This document shows positions 1 through 8,581 of a stretch of 55,201 nt of DNA, piece after piece. Positions within the stretch are counted from its first letter, which is position 1; each line of letters opens with the position of its first letter. The stretch comes from a virus, in the IMG/VR virus record IMGVR_UViG_3300005435_000023, positions 1-55,201 of that record; one strand, 5' to 3'. Under the pieces are notes generated by a model. It was not told the DNA's origin. It saw only the letters and a program-made list of their open reading frames with translations, and made no database searches. Made by a program: the position numbers and the translations under genes.

Positions 1-60
1 ACTAACACATGCGCGGCAACCGGCCCGAGACTGGAAACGACCTACCAGGAGGTTTCCATC

Positions 61-453
61 ATGGGCTTGTCTCCCGCTCCGCAGTTCGACGAGCGCTCGC
101 CGGTCCACTACGAGGCCGTTCAAACGTCAAACCCTTCCCGCCGCGGCGTTTTGCGGTTCGAGGAAGGAATCAGTACAAATACGGACGTTCCCCGCGAGCT
201 GTCGGTCGGCGCCATGCAGGGGTACAAGACCCCTCCCGGTCGACCGAATCACAACATGAATGTCTATGAGAAGCCACCGGAGGAGACCATGCGCGAGCGC
301 GCCCACCTGGGCAGTGCCGCGTGGCCGGACGCCCCGAGCTTCTTGGGTGAGTTCGCACATGGAACTTCGCACATTGCGGAGGTCAAGTACGAAGCGGTGA
401 TCCGCAACGGGCGCCACCAGAACCGCACCGCCGCCGAAGTCATCAACGACTGA
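61..453 (+). CDS. Hypothetical phage protein upstream of portal
   Basis: Encodes 130 aa. The ATG follows a strong ribosome binding site (AGGAGG, 7-8 nt upstream). It is a soluble, polar protein rich in Asn, Pro, Glu and His with no membrane segment, and I recognise no domain. It is the first complete gene of the window and lies 9 bp before the next one, in the stretch leading to the portal. Its composition resembles the small proteins at 45.4-47.2 kb. A virion or head-assembly role is inferred from position only. Confidence 0.7.
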   Translation: MGLSPAPQFDERSPVHYEAVQTSNPSRRGVLRFEEGISTNTDVPRELSVGAMQGYKTPPGRPNHNMNVYEKPPEETMRERAHLGSAAWPDAPSFLGEFAHGTSHIAEVKYEAVIRNGRHQNRTAAEVIND

Positions 454-462
454 GGCATCGCC

Positions 463-1608
463 ATGGCGGACAACCCGAAGGCGGCGTTCCACCGGCGCGC
501 CCTGGCAAGTCCGGGCCTGAGCGACGAGGCGCGCGCACACCACCAGGAGCAGCTTCGCAAGCATTCGGGTGATGTGACCGATCTGCCGGGTGGCCCGAAT
601 CACGCGCTCGCAGCGCGGGCAGACCCGGAGAACCGGCGCGCTACGGTGCCGATCCGGCCGAAGTCGTCCGCCCCCAAGCCGCCGCGCGCTGCGAAGAAGG
701 CAGCCGCCTCCTCCCCCCCGGCGGATGCGCAGCGCGCGGCCCCCTCTCCCCCTGCGCCCTCTGCGGCTGCGGCGTACACCGCGGCGCACGCGCACCTGCA
801 TCAGGGCCCTGCGCCCGCCGCGAAAAAGGCCGCGCCGACGCCACAGCCGCAGGTCCAGCACACCCCGCAGCAGATGACCGCGCTCGCCGGGTGGCACGAG
901 CAGCAGCACCGCAGACTCATCGCGGAGGGCGACGCACGCTCGGCGGCTGTCCACGAGCAGAAGGCGGCGGCGCTGCGCAAGACGCTGGAGACGCATCCCG
1001 GGGCCGCGAGTGTCGATGAGGGGCGCAGCAATCCCGAGGTCTCCATGCACATGGAGAGGGCCTCGCATTCGCGGATGCTGGCCAACCGCGCCGGTGTCGC
1101 GCGGGCTGCCGCGGCTGCGGACGTCCTGACGGCCAAGCGCAAGGCCGAGGAGGTCGCCGCGGACCCGAACCGGGGCAAGGGCAGCGTCGAGCACGGCATG
1201 GCCCTGGCGGAGGTCGCCGCGCAACGCGCGCAGGTCGCCCACCACGCGAACATCGAAAAGACGCACTTCGCCGAGGAGAAAGTCCACATCGCGCACGCCA
1301 AGACCGCGCGGGCCGAGACCGCCGAGGAGAGCGCGCGGGCCGAGAACGAGGCGCAGGCCGCGCACGCACGCGCCGACCAGGCCCACGAGGCGGTACGCGG
1401 CGGCGAGCAGCGTATTGCGATCGCGAAGATCCACGCGCACGCCGCCGCCAACCCGCAGGAGCAGGAGGCGCGCACCGGCCACGCCCACCGCGATCCGGTG
1501 CGCGAGCGCCGCGAGCACATCGCGCGCGCCGCGAAGAACTTCGCCGAGCTCTTCCACACCGGCAGCGACGAACTGATCAAACACATGCAGCGCGAAGTAG
1601 GCCACTAA
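463..1608 (+). CDS. Ala-rich coiled-coil protein with basic Pro/Lys linker
   Basis: Encodes 381 aa. Residues about 60-130 form a low-complexity Ala/Pro/Lys region resembling histone H1-like tails. Residues about 140-360 are a long, highly charged Ala/Glu/Arg/His helical stretch with heptad-like periodicity. There is no signal peptide or membrane segment. It sits directly upstream of the portal, where phages often carry internal head or assembly proteins. A DNA-packing or scaffold-like role is possible but not shown. The equally long antisense reading frame is a high-GC shadow. Confidence 0.75.
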   Translation: MADNPKAAFHRRALASPGLSDEARAHHQEQLRKHSGDVTDLPGGPNHALAARADPENRRATVPIRPKSSAPKPPRAAKKAAASSPPADAQRAAPSPPAPSAAAAYTAAHAHLHQGPAPAAKKAAPTPQPQVQHTPQQMTALAGWHEQQHRRLIAEGDARSAAVHEQKAAALRKTLETHPGAASVDEGRSNPEVSMHMERASHSRMLANRAGVARAAAAADVLTAKRKAEEVAADPNRGKGSVEHGMALAEVAAQRAQVAHHANIEKTHFAEEKVHIAHAKTARAETAEESARAENEAQAAHARADQAHEAVRGGEQRIAIAKIHAHAAANPQEQEARTGHAHRDPVRERREHIARAAKNFAELFHTGSDELIKHMQREVGH

Positions 1609-1671
1609 CACTCCTGCGCACAGCTCGGTAAGTCTAGGTGTAGATCAACTCACTGAAGGGAGGGGCCAGCG

Positions 1672-3369
1672 GTGTCGATGTCGTTCCCGTCCCCCTCCAT
1701 GCGGGCCGCGGCGTCGGATCTCACCGTTGCTATATCACCCCTCGGACTCGTCGAATTGGCCGACGAGGAATTTGAGGTGCATGGTCCACGTTTGAACCGT
1801 TATGCCCAGAATCTGGCGTGGTTTTTGGGACATCACTGGGGATATCGTCGCGAATCGGGCGAAACGCAGCTCACCTTCAACTACACGGCGGCGTTCTCCC
1901 GCTTCATCACCTCCTTCACTTTCTCGCGCGGCGTGCACTTCGCCAGCGACAAGGCCACCGAGCACATCGTCCCCGCCCTGCTCAAAAGGGTGTGGGAGGT
2001 CGACAACCGCAAGGACAAGCTCCTGATGCAGATCGGCGAGCTCGCCGGGGTCTGCGGGGACGTCTTCGTGAAGGTGGCGTATGAGCCCGCGTGGACGGAC
2101 GCCGCGGGGATGCAGCACCCCGGCCGCGTGCGGCTGCTGGCGATCAACCCGAGCTTCGCATTCCCTGAATATCATCCACACGATCCTGAGCGACTTGTCC
2201 GTTTTAAGCTAAAATACCGCTTTTGGGGTACCTCTACAGAGGGCACGCGGCAGGTATATACATACACTGAGATCATCACGGACGAGTATGTCGAGGAGTA
2301 CATCAACGATGAGCTGATCGACTCGCACCCCAACGGGCTCGGCGAGATCCCGATCGTGCCGATCACGAATATCGAGGTGCCCGGGTCGCCCTGGGGGCTG
2401 TCCGACATCGCGGACATCATCTCGCTGAACAGGGAACTCAACGAGCAAGCCACGAACATCAGCGAGATCATCGACTACCACGCGGCGCCGGTGACGATTA
2501 TCTCAGGGGCCAAAGCTTCGAATCTTGAGAAGGGCCCTCGCAAGGTGTGGGGCGGGCTGCCCAAGGACGCCAAGGTCTACAACCTGGAGAACAACATCGA
2601 GCTGGAGTGGGCGCTCCAGTACCTCCAGTTTTTGAAGACCGCGATGCACGAGATGACGGGCGTGCCGGAGAACGCGCTCGGCCAGGAGCAGCCGGTCAGC
2701 AACACCAGTGGCGTGGCACTCAGCATTCAATATCAGCCCATGATGTTGCGCTACCACCGCAAGATCATCCAGTACTCCGCGGGGTTCGCGCGCATCAACG
2801 AGCTCGCCCTGCGCACGCTGTTCCTGTTCGAGCCGCAGACCCTGAACTACGACCCGGACACCGAGGGACTCAAGACAGATCCCAGCCAGGCCGACGTGCT
2901 CGACCCCACCGACCCCCTCGTCTACCGCACGGTCGCCGACTTCCCGCCGCCGCTGCCGGTCGACGTCCTGGTCAAACTCAACGAGCTGATGGTTAAGTTG
3001 CAGCTGGGGCTCACGTCCAAGCGCGGGGCGCTGCGAGAATTGGGCGAGGAGTTCCCGGCCGACGCACTGGCCGAGATCTTCGACGAGCAGCTTGAGGAGA
3101 CCAAACACCAGGGTGTACTGGACCTACTAAAGGCTCAGATAGCCAGTGTTATCCTCGACATGACCGGCCTTCCCCCAGAGGGGGTAGAGCCGCCCGCACC
3201 ACCGCCGGGCCCCGCGTCCGGCGACCCCGCTCCGCTCCCCGGCCTTCCCGGCGTGGGCGGGCTGAGCGAGGACACGAAGAAAATACAGGACGAACTCGTG
3301 GCACTCGCCGCAGGGACGAAATTGGCCCAGTGGCGAAATCCGGACACCAACAAGTCTTCGGAGACGTGA
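1672..3369 (+). CDS. Phage portal protein
   Basis: Encodes 565 aa, the usual size for a portal, starting at a GTG behind GGGAGGGG. Portal proteins form the dodecameric ring through which DNA is packaged and to which the neck attaches. Support is family-like content (N-terminal alpha/beta wing region, a VKVAYE strand near residue 140, the helical stem near residues 330-390, and an acidic Pro-rich C-terminus) plus position just before scaffold and capsid genes. Codons in 2160-2275 are much more A/T-rich than in the rest of the gene. It ends 3 bp before the scaffold gene. Confidence 0.88.
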   Translation: MSMSFPSPSMRAAASDLTVAISPLGLVELADEEFEVHGPRLNRYAQNLAWFLGHHWGYRRESGETQLTFNYTAAFSRFITSFTFSRGVHFASDKATEHIVPALLKRVWEVDNRKDKLLMQIGELAGVCGDVFVKVAYEPAWTDAAGMQHPGRVRLLAINPSFAFPEYHPHDPERLVRFKLKYRFWGTSTEGTRQVYTYTEIITDEYVEEYINDELIDSHPNGLGEIPIVPITNIEVPGSPWGLSDIADIISLNRELNEQATNISEIIDYHAAPVTIISGAKASNLEKGPRKVWGGLPKDAKVYNLENNIELEWALQYLQFLKTAMHEMTGVPENALGQEQPVSNTSGVALSIQYQPMMLRYHRKIIQYSAGFARINELALRTLFLFEPQTLNYDPDTEGLKTDPSQADVLDPTDPLVYRTVADFPPPLPVDVLVKLNELMVKLQLGLTSKRGALRELGEEFPADALAEIFDEQLEETKHQGVLDLLKAQIASVILDMTGLPPEGVEPPAPPPGPASGDPAPLPGLPGVGGLSEDTKKIQDELVALAAGTKLAQWRNPDTNKSSET

Positions 3370-3372
3370 CAC

Positions 3373-4155
3373 GTGGACCTCGATCCGACCACCGACCCCG
3401 CAGGCACCATCACCATCCCGGTGCCGGTGCCCACTCCCCCGCCGTCCGCAGACCCCGCCGCCGAGCGCATGTTCACCGAGGCGGCGCTTCAGAAGGCCCG
3501 CCAGGACGAGCGCGACAAGCTCTACGGCCGCCTGAGCGAGCAGTCCGAGACGATCAACTCGATCCAGTCCAAGCTCGCGGCGCTGGAGACCGAGCGCCAG
3601 GCCGAGGCCGACGCGATCGCCAAGGCGAAGGCGGACGCGGACGCGGCGCAGAAGGCGCGGGAAGAGGCGGAGATGTCCGCCAAGGACTTCGTTCGCCAGG
3701 AGTCCGAGCGCTGGCAGGCCCAGATGGCGGAGATGGAGCGCCAGCGGCTGGAAGAGCGGGCGATCTTCGACAAGGAACGGCAGTACAACGAGCTGAAGTC
3801 GTACACCCAGGCGAAGGTCGACGAGGCGCGTGATGCGATCGCCCCGGAGCTTCTGGACCTGGTGACCGGCAATACCCGTGAGGAGATCGACGCCTCGATC
3901 GCGATGCTCACGGCCAAATCCTCCGCGATCGTTGACGCGATCTCGGGAGCACAGGCGCAGGCGCGTCAGGCCAGCCTGCGCGGGGTGTCCGCCACCGGAC
4001 GCCCCAACATCGGCCCGATGGACACAGACCCGGCACAGCGCACGCTGACTCCGAAAGACATCTCCGAGATGTCCATGGCGGAGTACGCGACGCATCGGCA
4101 GCAACTACTCGCGGCAGCCTCCAACCAGGTCCGGCAGGGCGGTCTCTACCGCTGA
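3373..4155 (+). CDS. Capsid scaffold / head assembly protein
   Basis: Encodes 260 aa from a GTG start. After a Pro-rich N-terminus (residues 1-35) the protein is almost wholly a charged helix rich in Glu, Lys, Ala and Gln (about 36-180). A shorter Ala-rich region and a basic C-terminus follow. This architecture and the position between portal and major capsid gene are typical of scaffold proteins that template prohead assembly. No protease motif is visible, so it does not look like a fused maturation protease. Confidence 0.78.
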   Translation: MDLDPTTDPAGTITIPVPVPTPPPSADPAAERMFTEAALQKARQDERDKLYGRLSEQSETINSIQSKLAALETERQAEADAIAKAKADADAAQKAREEAEMSAKDFVRQESERWQAQMAEMERQRLEERAIFDKERQYNELKSYTQAKVDEARDAIAPELLDLVTGNTREEIDASIAMLTAKSSAIVDAISGAQAQARQASLRGVSATGRPNIGPMDTDPAQRTLTPKDISEMSMAEYATHRQQLLAAASNQVRQGGLYR

Positions 4156-4191
4156 GCTGGACAAGCACGCCCGAGATAGGAGCGGCCGACC

Positions 4192-5458
4192 ATGGCCAAT
4201 GCGATCACGGGTACACCCAACTTGTCGGGTTCGCCGACGAACTACAGCGGGTCCAACAACCAGCTGTCGCAGGCGATCCAAACTATATGGTCGAAGGAAA
4301 TCCTCGACACCAGGGGACCTCGTCGGGTGACCGGCGAGTAAACACCACGCTGTATCGGTGAACCCCACCGACGCTCGTAGAACATGACTCGTGGCACGGG
4401 GAATACCGAGGGAACCCGTACCGGGGACGCCGTAGAGACTGCACGCGAGGCGACTCCAACAGGACCGGAAGGCCGGTATAGCCGACCGGGACTGGAGCCG
4501 AAGATACAGTCCGATCTGCACCGATGGAAAAGGTGCAGAGCCAGGCGGAAACGACCTGGCCCTAGTGGGTAACTGCTGGGTAACAACTTGCTTCCAGGCC
4601 ATGCCGATTCTGCGCTTCGAGCAGTTCGCTGTGAAGAAGACAGAACTGGGTGTATCTCCAGGTCTTACCATCAACTTCATGCGATACAACAACCTGGGCG
4701 CTGCGGCGCAGCTCGTCGAGGGTGTTCGCATGCAGACCAACGCCCTCACGGCGTCGCAGTTCTCGATCACAGTCGCCGAGCATGGATATGCGGTGGCTGT
4801 CACCGAGCTGTTGCTCAACGCGTCCTTCGACGACGTCATGGCCTCGGCCAGCCGTCTCCTGGGCCGCAACATGGCTCAATACCTTGATAATCTGGCCCAA
4901 TCAACGTTGCAGACGGCCAGCAGCCTGCTGTTCGGGTACTCCAACCCCAGCGGCTCGATCACCAACAAGAGCCCGTACGACTTCGGCACCGTGGGCACCT
5001 CCACCAACGGACTGACCGGGACGTACAACCTCACCCCGGCCGCCATCCGCGACGTCGCGGAGACCCTGGCGACGAAGAATGTGCCCCGGATTGGGGAGAC
5101 TTACGTCGGATTCATCCATCCGCACCAATCGCGCCATTTGCGTGAAGCGCCCGAGTTCATCGAGGTCACTAAATATGCGGCTCCGGGGAATTTCATGCTT
5201 GGTGAGGTGGGACGTCTGTTCGACGTGATCTTCATCGAGACGACTCAGGTCACGAAGACACAGAACACCGTTCCGGTCGATGTGTACTCCTCAACGTTCA
5301 TCGGCGACAACGCCTACGGCCACGCGATCTCTCTACCAGTGGAATTGCGCGACGGCGGCGTCTTGGACTTCGGACGTGAACATGCACTGGCTTGGTACGC
5401 GATCCTCGGTATGGGCCTGATCACCGATCAGTCCGTCGTGGTCGTCAACACCAACTGA
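4192..5458 (+). CDS. Major capsid protein (N4-gp56-like), gene split by an intron
   Basis: The coding sequence is a join of 4192-4304 and 4591-5458 giving 326 aa. Exon 1 encodes 37 full codons (ending ...IWSKEI) plus CT. Exon 2 begins with C and restores Leu, then FQAMPILRFEQF, matching the N-terminal pattern I recall for N4-gp56-type capsid proteins. Unspliced, translation would stop at TAA 4339-4341 after 49 codons. The GTG-initiated open frame from 4565 is therefore a read-in from intron sequence, not a separate gene. The protein would form the HK97-fold icosahedral shell. It follows the scaffold gene with a 36-bp gap. Confidence 0.88.
4305..4590 (+). ncRNA. Group I self-splicing intron in the capsid gene
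   Basis: The intron is 286 nt with no internal ORF of note. The upstream exon ends in U (4304) and the intron ends in G (4590), as group I rules require. P1: exon UCCU (4301-4304) pairs with GGGA (4314-4317), giving the U.G pair at the splice site. P2: CGUCGG/CCGGCG around a GUGA tetraloop (4321-4336). P3: 4388-4393 with 4444-4449. P7: GACUG (4437-4441) with CAGUC (4507-4511), inside recognisable R (GUAGAGACUG) and S (AAGAUACAGUCC) elements. P8: CUCCA 4454-4458 with UGGAG 4493-4497. P9: 4516-4522 with 4532-4538. A final hairpin pairs 4540-4545 with 4555-4560. Splicing restores the capsid frame exactly. Confidence 0.93.
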
Positions 5459-5492
5459 CCCGATCTCTCGGCTGTTTTTCTGCATGAGTATG

Positions 5493-5520
5493 CGGCGGCA
5501 GGTCCCAGTCACTGCCGCCG
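5493..5520 (+). terminator. GC hairpin after capsid gene
   Basis: CGGCGGCAG (5493-5501) and CTGCCGCCG (5512-5520) form a perfect 9-bp stem with a 10-nt loop in the 98-bp gap after the capsid gene. No T-tract follows, so it may attenuate transcription or protect a 3' end rather than act as a full terminator. Confidence 0.45.
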
Positions 5521-5556
5521 CCGTGCCCATGACTCGCACAACCACAAGGAGCTGAC

Positions 5557-5904
5557 ATGCCGACGCAACGGCGCCGGGCGCAGGATTTCACGGGCAAGGA
5601 GGCGGACCGCCTGGCCAAGGAGCGCGACGAGGCCGCCGTCGAGCGCGCCGCCGAGATCACGATGGCGCAGGACGCCGCGCGCGAGGTCAAGAGCGAGGTC
5701 GTCGACTACGTCACGCCCAAGGCCGTCGAGCCGAGCGCCGCGGTCGAGGTGCGCCAGCCGTACCGCACGGTGCGCATCAAGGAAGACATGAAGGACGTGA
5801 CCTACGGCGCGGGCAAGCACTACGACTTCGAGGCCGGACGCACCTACAAGCTCGCGACCGACTTCGCGGACCACCTGGATGGCAAGGGGTTCGTGTGGCA
5901 CTGA
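5557..5904 (+). CDS. Hypothetical head protein
   Basis: Encodes 115 aa, with ATG behind AAGGAG. The first 60 residues are a charged helix (Lys, Arg, Glu, Ala). The last 55 form a small beta-type region with YRTVRIKEDMKDVTYG and a KHYDFEAGRTY stretch, which resembles short domains seen in phage proteins downstream of the capsid gene. It overlaps the next gene by 10 bp. A decoration or head-completion role is inferred from position. Confidence 0.7.
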   Translation: MPTQRRRAQDFTGKEADRLAKERDEAAVERAAEITMAQDAAREVKSEVVDYVTPKAVEPSAAVEVRQPYRTVRIKEDMKDVTYGAGKHYDFEAGRTYKLATDFADHLDGKGFVWH

Positions 5905-6176
5905 GCGTCGGCGCGCACGCACGCTCCCTGGTCCCCTTCGGCGAGGGCGAGCACGCCCTTCCCCCCGGCTCGGTGTTCACGATCGTCGAGATCGCCGAGC
6001 CCGGCGCCGCGGGTGTCGAGACCAGCGCGGAGCCCGTCGTGATCGTCGAGCACGCCTATGAGGCCGCGGTCCTGCGCGGCGGCGAGTGGGTCACCGACAC
6101 CCACACCCGGCGCCTGGGATTCCCCGAGTCGCGTTTCACCGAGAACTTCGAACCCTGTGAGGACACCCCTTCATGA
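5895..6176 (+). CDS. Hypothetical head-module protein
   Basis: Encodes 93 aa from a GTG start inside the end of the previous gene. The predicted fold is mostly short beta strands (VFTIVEIAEP, PVVIVEHAYEAAVL). There is no membrane segment and I recognise no family. The chain of overlaps from 5557 to 6699 indicates one translationally coupled operon. Confidence 0.65.
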   Translation: MALSVGAHARSLVPFGEGEHALPPGSVFTIVEIAEPGAAGVETSAEPVVIVEHAYEAAVLRGGEWVTDTHTRRLGFPESRFTENFEPCEDTPS

Positions 6177-6457
6177 GTTTCAGCCTCGTCGCCGCCGGAA
6201 CTCCGGACCAGGTGCGCCGCCAGCTGGACAGCCAGCTCAAAACGATGCAGTCCTGGGCGAGCAACGACACCTCCCAGCCGGAGGCCGTCATCGACCTGAT
6301 CACCATGCACCTGGACAAGGCGGCCTTCAAGCGCGGCCTGCTGGTCGACGCCAACGGCCACCTCGACACGGAGAACGGCAACCTCAACATCATGATGCGC
6401 GGGCTCTACCTGCCGCTCGAATCGGAGACCACCACCGATGCGGAGGGTGCGTCGTGA
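6173..6457 (+). CDS. Hypothetical small helical protein
   Basis: Encodes 94 aa, coupled to the previous gene by an ATGA overlap. It opens MSFSLVAAGTPDQVRRQL and is largely helical and polar with an acidic tail. I recall proteins with this opening as a recurring type in actinobacteriophage head modules but know no function. It is immediately followed (4-bp overlap) by the Acb2-like gene. Confidence 0.68.
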   Translation: MSFSLVAAGTPDQVRRQLDSQLKTMQSWASNDTSQPEAVIDLITMHLDKAAFKRGLLVDANGHLDTENGNLNIMMRGLYLPLESETTTDAEGAS

Positions 6458-6699
6458 CCACCCCGGCCGAGCCCGCCGCTCCCGCGCCGCAACACCACCC
6501 GGCGGTCGCCGAGGTGCTGAGGCACTTCTCCTTCGACCACCTGCCCGAGCACCTGGCGGCGATCTCCAAGAAGGTCCACGACCTGGCGCACGAGATGGCC
6601 GAGAAGCTCGACGGCCCGATGCTCACCACCGGGCTGCACAAGCTCCTGGAAGCCAAGGACGCCTTCGTGCGCGCCGCCGCGCATCCGCAGCAGAAGTAG
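6454..6699 (+). CDS. Acb2/Tad1-type hairpin protein (candidate cyclic-nucleotide sponge)
   Basis: Encodes 81 aa; the GTG start at 6454 overlaps the previous stop (GTGA). After a disordered N-terminus (1-20) come two predicted antiparallel helices: a first with FDHLPEHLAAISKKVHDLAH, a second ending LLEAKDAFVRAA. The conserved pattern (HLP..L..IS....DLAH.MA..L then L.KLLEAKD..VRAA) matches what I remember of Acb2/Tad1 hairpin domains. These bind cyclic oligonucleotide signals and block CBASS or Thoeris-like immunity. The family assignment is by eye and ligand binding is inferred. Confidence 0.62.
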   Translation: MTTPAEPAAPAPQHHPAVAEVLRHFSFDHLPEHLAAISKKVHDLAHEMAEKLDGPMLTTGLHKLLEAKDAFVRAAAHPQQK

Positions 6700-6711
6700 G
6701 AGGGGGACGCG

Positions 6712-7152
6712 GTGAGCGGCAACTTCACCCCGATCGGGGCGGCGTACTGCCTCGATTACCTGGACGGCTCGATGGCGACCACGCTGGTGGTCTCCGCGCC
6801 GTCGCGCACGGTGTACCTGATGCTGCTGACCGCGTCCCCGTCCGACCCGTCCTCGCTGCCCACCTACAACGAGGTGTCCGCCGCCGGATACGCACGCCAG
6901 AGCGTCACCTTCGCCGCCGCTGCGCTGAGCTCCGGGACGTATCAGGTCGCGAACTCCTCGCCGGTGCTGTTCGGCCCGTTCACCGGCGCCCTGGGCATCG
7001 GACCGGCCGCGACCATGTGCGCCCTGGTGACCGTGTCCACCGGCACCTCCGGCATCCCCCTGATGCTCTGGACGCTGGACACCCCCGGGGCCGCGGCACA
7101 GAACGACTCGCTCCAGCTGGCCGCGAACGCCTTGACGATGAGCCTGGCATGA
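6712..7152 (+). CDS. Beta-rich structural protein (decoration or neck type)
   Basis: Encodes 146 aa from a GTG behind AGGAGGGGG. It is rich in Thr, Ser, Ala, Val and Leu with short alternating strands, typical of small beta-sandwich virion proteins. It is followed 10 bp later by the head-tail connector gene. I see no diagnostic motif; capsid decoration or a fibre-like role are both possible. Confidence 0.68.
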   Translation: MSGNFTPIGAAYCLDYLDGSMATTLVVSAPSRTVYLMLLTASPSDPSSLPTYNEVSAAGYARQSVTFAAAALSSGTYQVANSSPVLFGPFTGALGIGPAATMCALVTVSTGTSGIPLMLWTLDTPGAAAQNDSLQLAANALTMSLA

Positions 7153-7162
7153 GGTGACTTAG

Positions 7163-7990
7163 GTGAGCGGCCCGGTACCCCTTCAGGACGTCATCGCCCG
7201 GGTCCGCGCGGAGCTCGGGGACCTTCCCACGCCGTTTCGCGACTCCTTCGGCGGCGTCGGCGAGGTCGGCGAATTCGACCTGAGCGAGTCCTCGATCGCG
7301 CAGGCCCAGGTCACCTACGTCCTGGGCGGGGTGACCACGACCCTGGTCCAGGACCGCGACTACAACCTGCTGCAAGAGGAGGGGCGCGTCCTGCTGCTGG
7401 GCGCCTACAACCCGCTGCCGGACAACGCGACCCTCATCGTCACCGGCACCGCGACCGGGATGTTCAGCGACGCGGAGCTTGAAGTCTTCGTGGACGAAGC
7501 GGTGCTCATGCACTGCAAGGACCGTCGCCTGACCTCCCGCAACCGCGACAGCAACGGGTTCATCCACTATGTGGAGACCCCGATGACGCTGGCCACGCTG
7601 CCCGAGATCGAGATGCTGCCGCTGTCCCTGCTGGCGACCGTGAACGCGTTGTGGGCGATGGCCACCGACGCCAGCTCGGACATCGACATCAGTACCGCCG
7701 AGGGCACGCAGGTGCACCGCGGCCAGCGCTTCGCGCAACTGATGAGCATGATCGACGCGGTCTCCGCCCGGTACAAAGAGCTGTGCGAGCAGCTCAACGT
7801 GGGTTTTTACCGCATCGAGATGGGCAACCTGCGCCGTGTCTCGCGCACCACCGGCCGACTCATCCCCCTGTACAAGGAGCGCGAGTACGACGACTACTCG
7901 CTGCCGCAGCGGCTGCTGCCGGAGGTCGACCACCGCGACGACGACACCAGCGACATCCCCGATCCCGGCACCGCGGGCGGGTGGTGGTGA
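7163..7990 (+). CDS. Putative head-tail connector / adaptor protein
   Basis: Encodes 275 aa from a GTG start. An N-terminal helix (DVIARVRAELGD) and strand region is followed by a helical core from residue 105 (DAELEVFVDEAVLMH) and a second helical block near 190-225. The acidic C-terminus ends in GWW. Arrangement and position (after capsid, before a neck protein) fit head-completion or connector proteins of myoviruses. It carries the first copy of the TCAGTACCG motif (7689). Its stop overlaps the next start (TGATG). Confidence 0.62.
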   Translation: MSGPVPLQDVIARVRAELGDLPTPFRDSFGGVGEVGEFDLSESSIAQAQVTYVLGGVTTTLVQDRDYNLLQEEGRVLLLGAYNPLPDNATLIVTGTATGMFSDAELEVFVDEAVLMHCKDRRLTSRNRDSNGFIHYVETPMTLATLPEIEMLPLSLLATVNALWAMATDASSDIDISTAEGTQVHRGQRFAQLMSMIDAVSARYKELCEQLNVGFYRIEMGNLRRVSRTTGRLIPLYKEREYDDYSLPQRLLPEVDHRDDDTSDIPDPGTAGGWW

Positions 7991-8523
7991 TGGGGCGCCT
8001 CGACTTCAAGCGCGGCCGGTTCACCGTCGGCGCCGAGACGCGCTCGATCGAGAAGGGGCTGCGCGGCTACCAGAGCGTCGCCGGGGACAGCGTCGACTAC
8101 TACCGCTTCCACCACGAGCTGTCGGTGGAGGACCCCGTCTACGACGAGGGCACCGGCGTGGGGCGCGTCTTCCACGGCCCGTTCTCGGTGCCGGTGCTGC
8201 ATGTGGTGCATCTTCAGGGCGACGACCGCGCCGGGGGAACCCAGGGCTTCTACACCAACGACACCCTCGCGGTCACCGCGGGCTGGCGGCAGATGGCCCG
8301 GGTGGGCCTCACCCGTACCGACGTGCGCACCAACGCGTATCTGCGCGACAGGATCGTGTACGACGAGAAGGTCTTCCGTATCGAGAGGATGACGGCGCTG
8401 GGCCAGATCCGCCGCGCCGACCTGATCCTCCAGATCGAGGGAACCCAGCTCAAGGCGGACGAGCTGGTCGACGACGCGCAGTTCGCGCCGTACGCGATCG
8501 ACCCGAACGCCCTGGGGTCCTAG
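7990..8523 (+). CDS. Putative neck / head-closure protein
   Basis: Encodes 177 aa from ATG 7990. The in-frame open region upstream is overlap with the previous gene and is rejected as coding. The protein is mostly beta strands (FSVPVLHVVHLQG, KVFRIERMTALGQIRRADLILQIEG), a composition common to head-closure and neck proteins. It is the last gene before the 8531-8620 promoter/terminator gap, so it closes the head operon. Confidence 0.65.
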   Translation: MGRLDFKRGRFTVGAETRSIEKGLRGYQSVAGDSVDYYRFHHELSVEDPVYDEGTGVGRVFHGPFSVPVLHVVHLQGDDRAGGTQGFYTNDTLAVTAGWRQMARVGLTRTDVRTNAYLRDRIVYDEKVFRIERMTALGQIRRADLILQIEGTQLKADELVDDAQFAPYAIDPNALGS

Positions 8524-8530
8524 ACGCTGG

Positions 8531-8536
8531 TAGGGT
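8531..8536 (+). promoter_or_regulatory. Possible -10 box TAGGGT
   Basis: TAGGGT followed by GATC lies in the gap between the neck gene and the intrinsic terminator. It resembles the TAGRNT -10 elements of actinobacterial promoters, with no clear -35. If active it would yield a transcript of only about 80 nt before the terminator at 8582-8620. Confidence 0.25.
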
Positions 8537-8581
8537 GATCGCCGAGGAGACGGTGGCGTTGTCGGGCACGCACCGGGCGTA

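Noticed and set aside
1-60. Short frame starting at base 9
   Set aside because: It lacks a ribosome binding site, has shadow composition and overlaps the well-initiated gene at 61.
127-1611. 494-aa open frame on the minus strand opposite the Ala-rich gene
   Set aside because: It is a typical high-GC antisense shadow: Arg/Gly/Leu-rich, no ribosome binding site, and opposite a well-initiated gene in the operon direction.
4192-4600. Sequencing error or deletion as the reason for the broken capsid frame
   Set aside because: A 286-nt insert with complete group I pairings and exact frame restoration is not explained by an error.
4565-5458. A stand-alone 297-aa capsid gene starting at GTG 4565
   Set aside because: The first nine residues come from intron sequence, there is no ribosome binding site, and the true N-terminus lies in the upstream exon at 4192.
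5459-5556. Full intrinsic terminator after the capsid gene
   Set aside because: A clean hairpin exists but no T-tract follows, so only a hairpin of uncertain role is reported.
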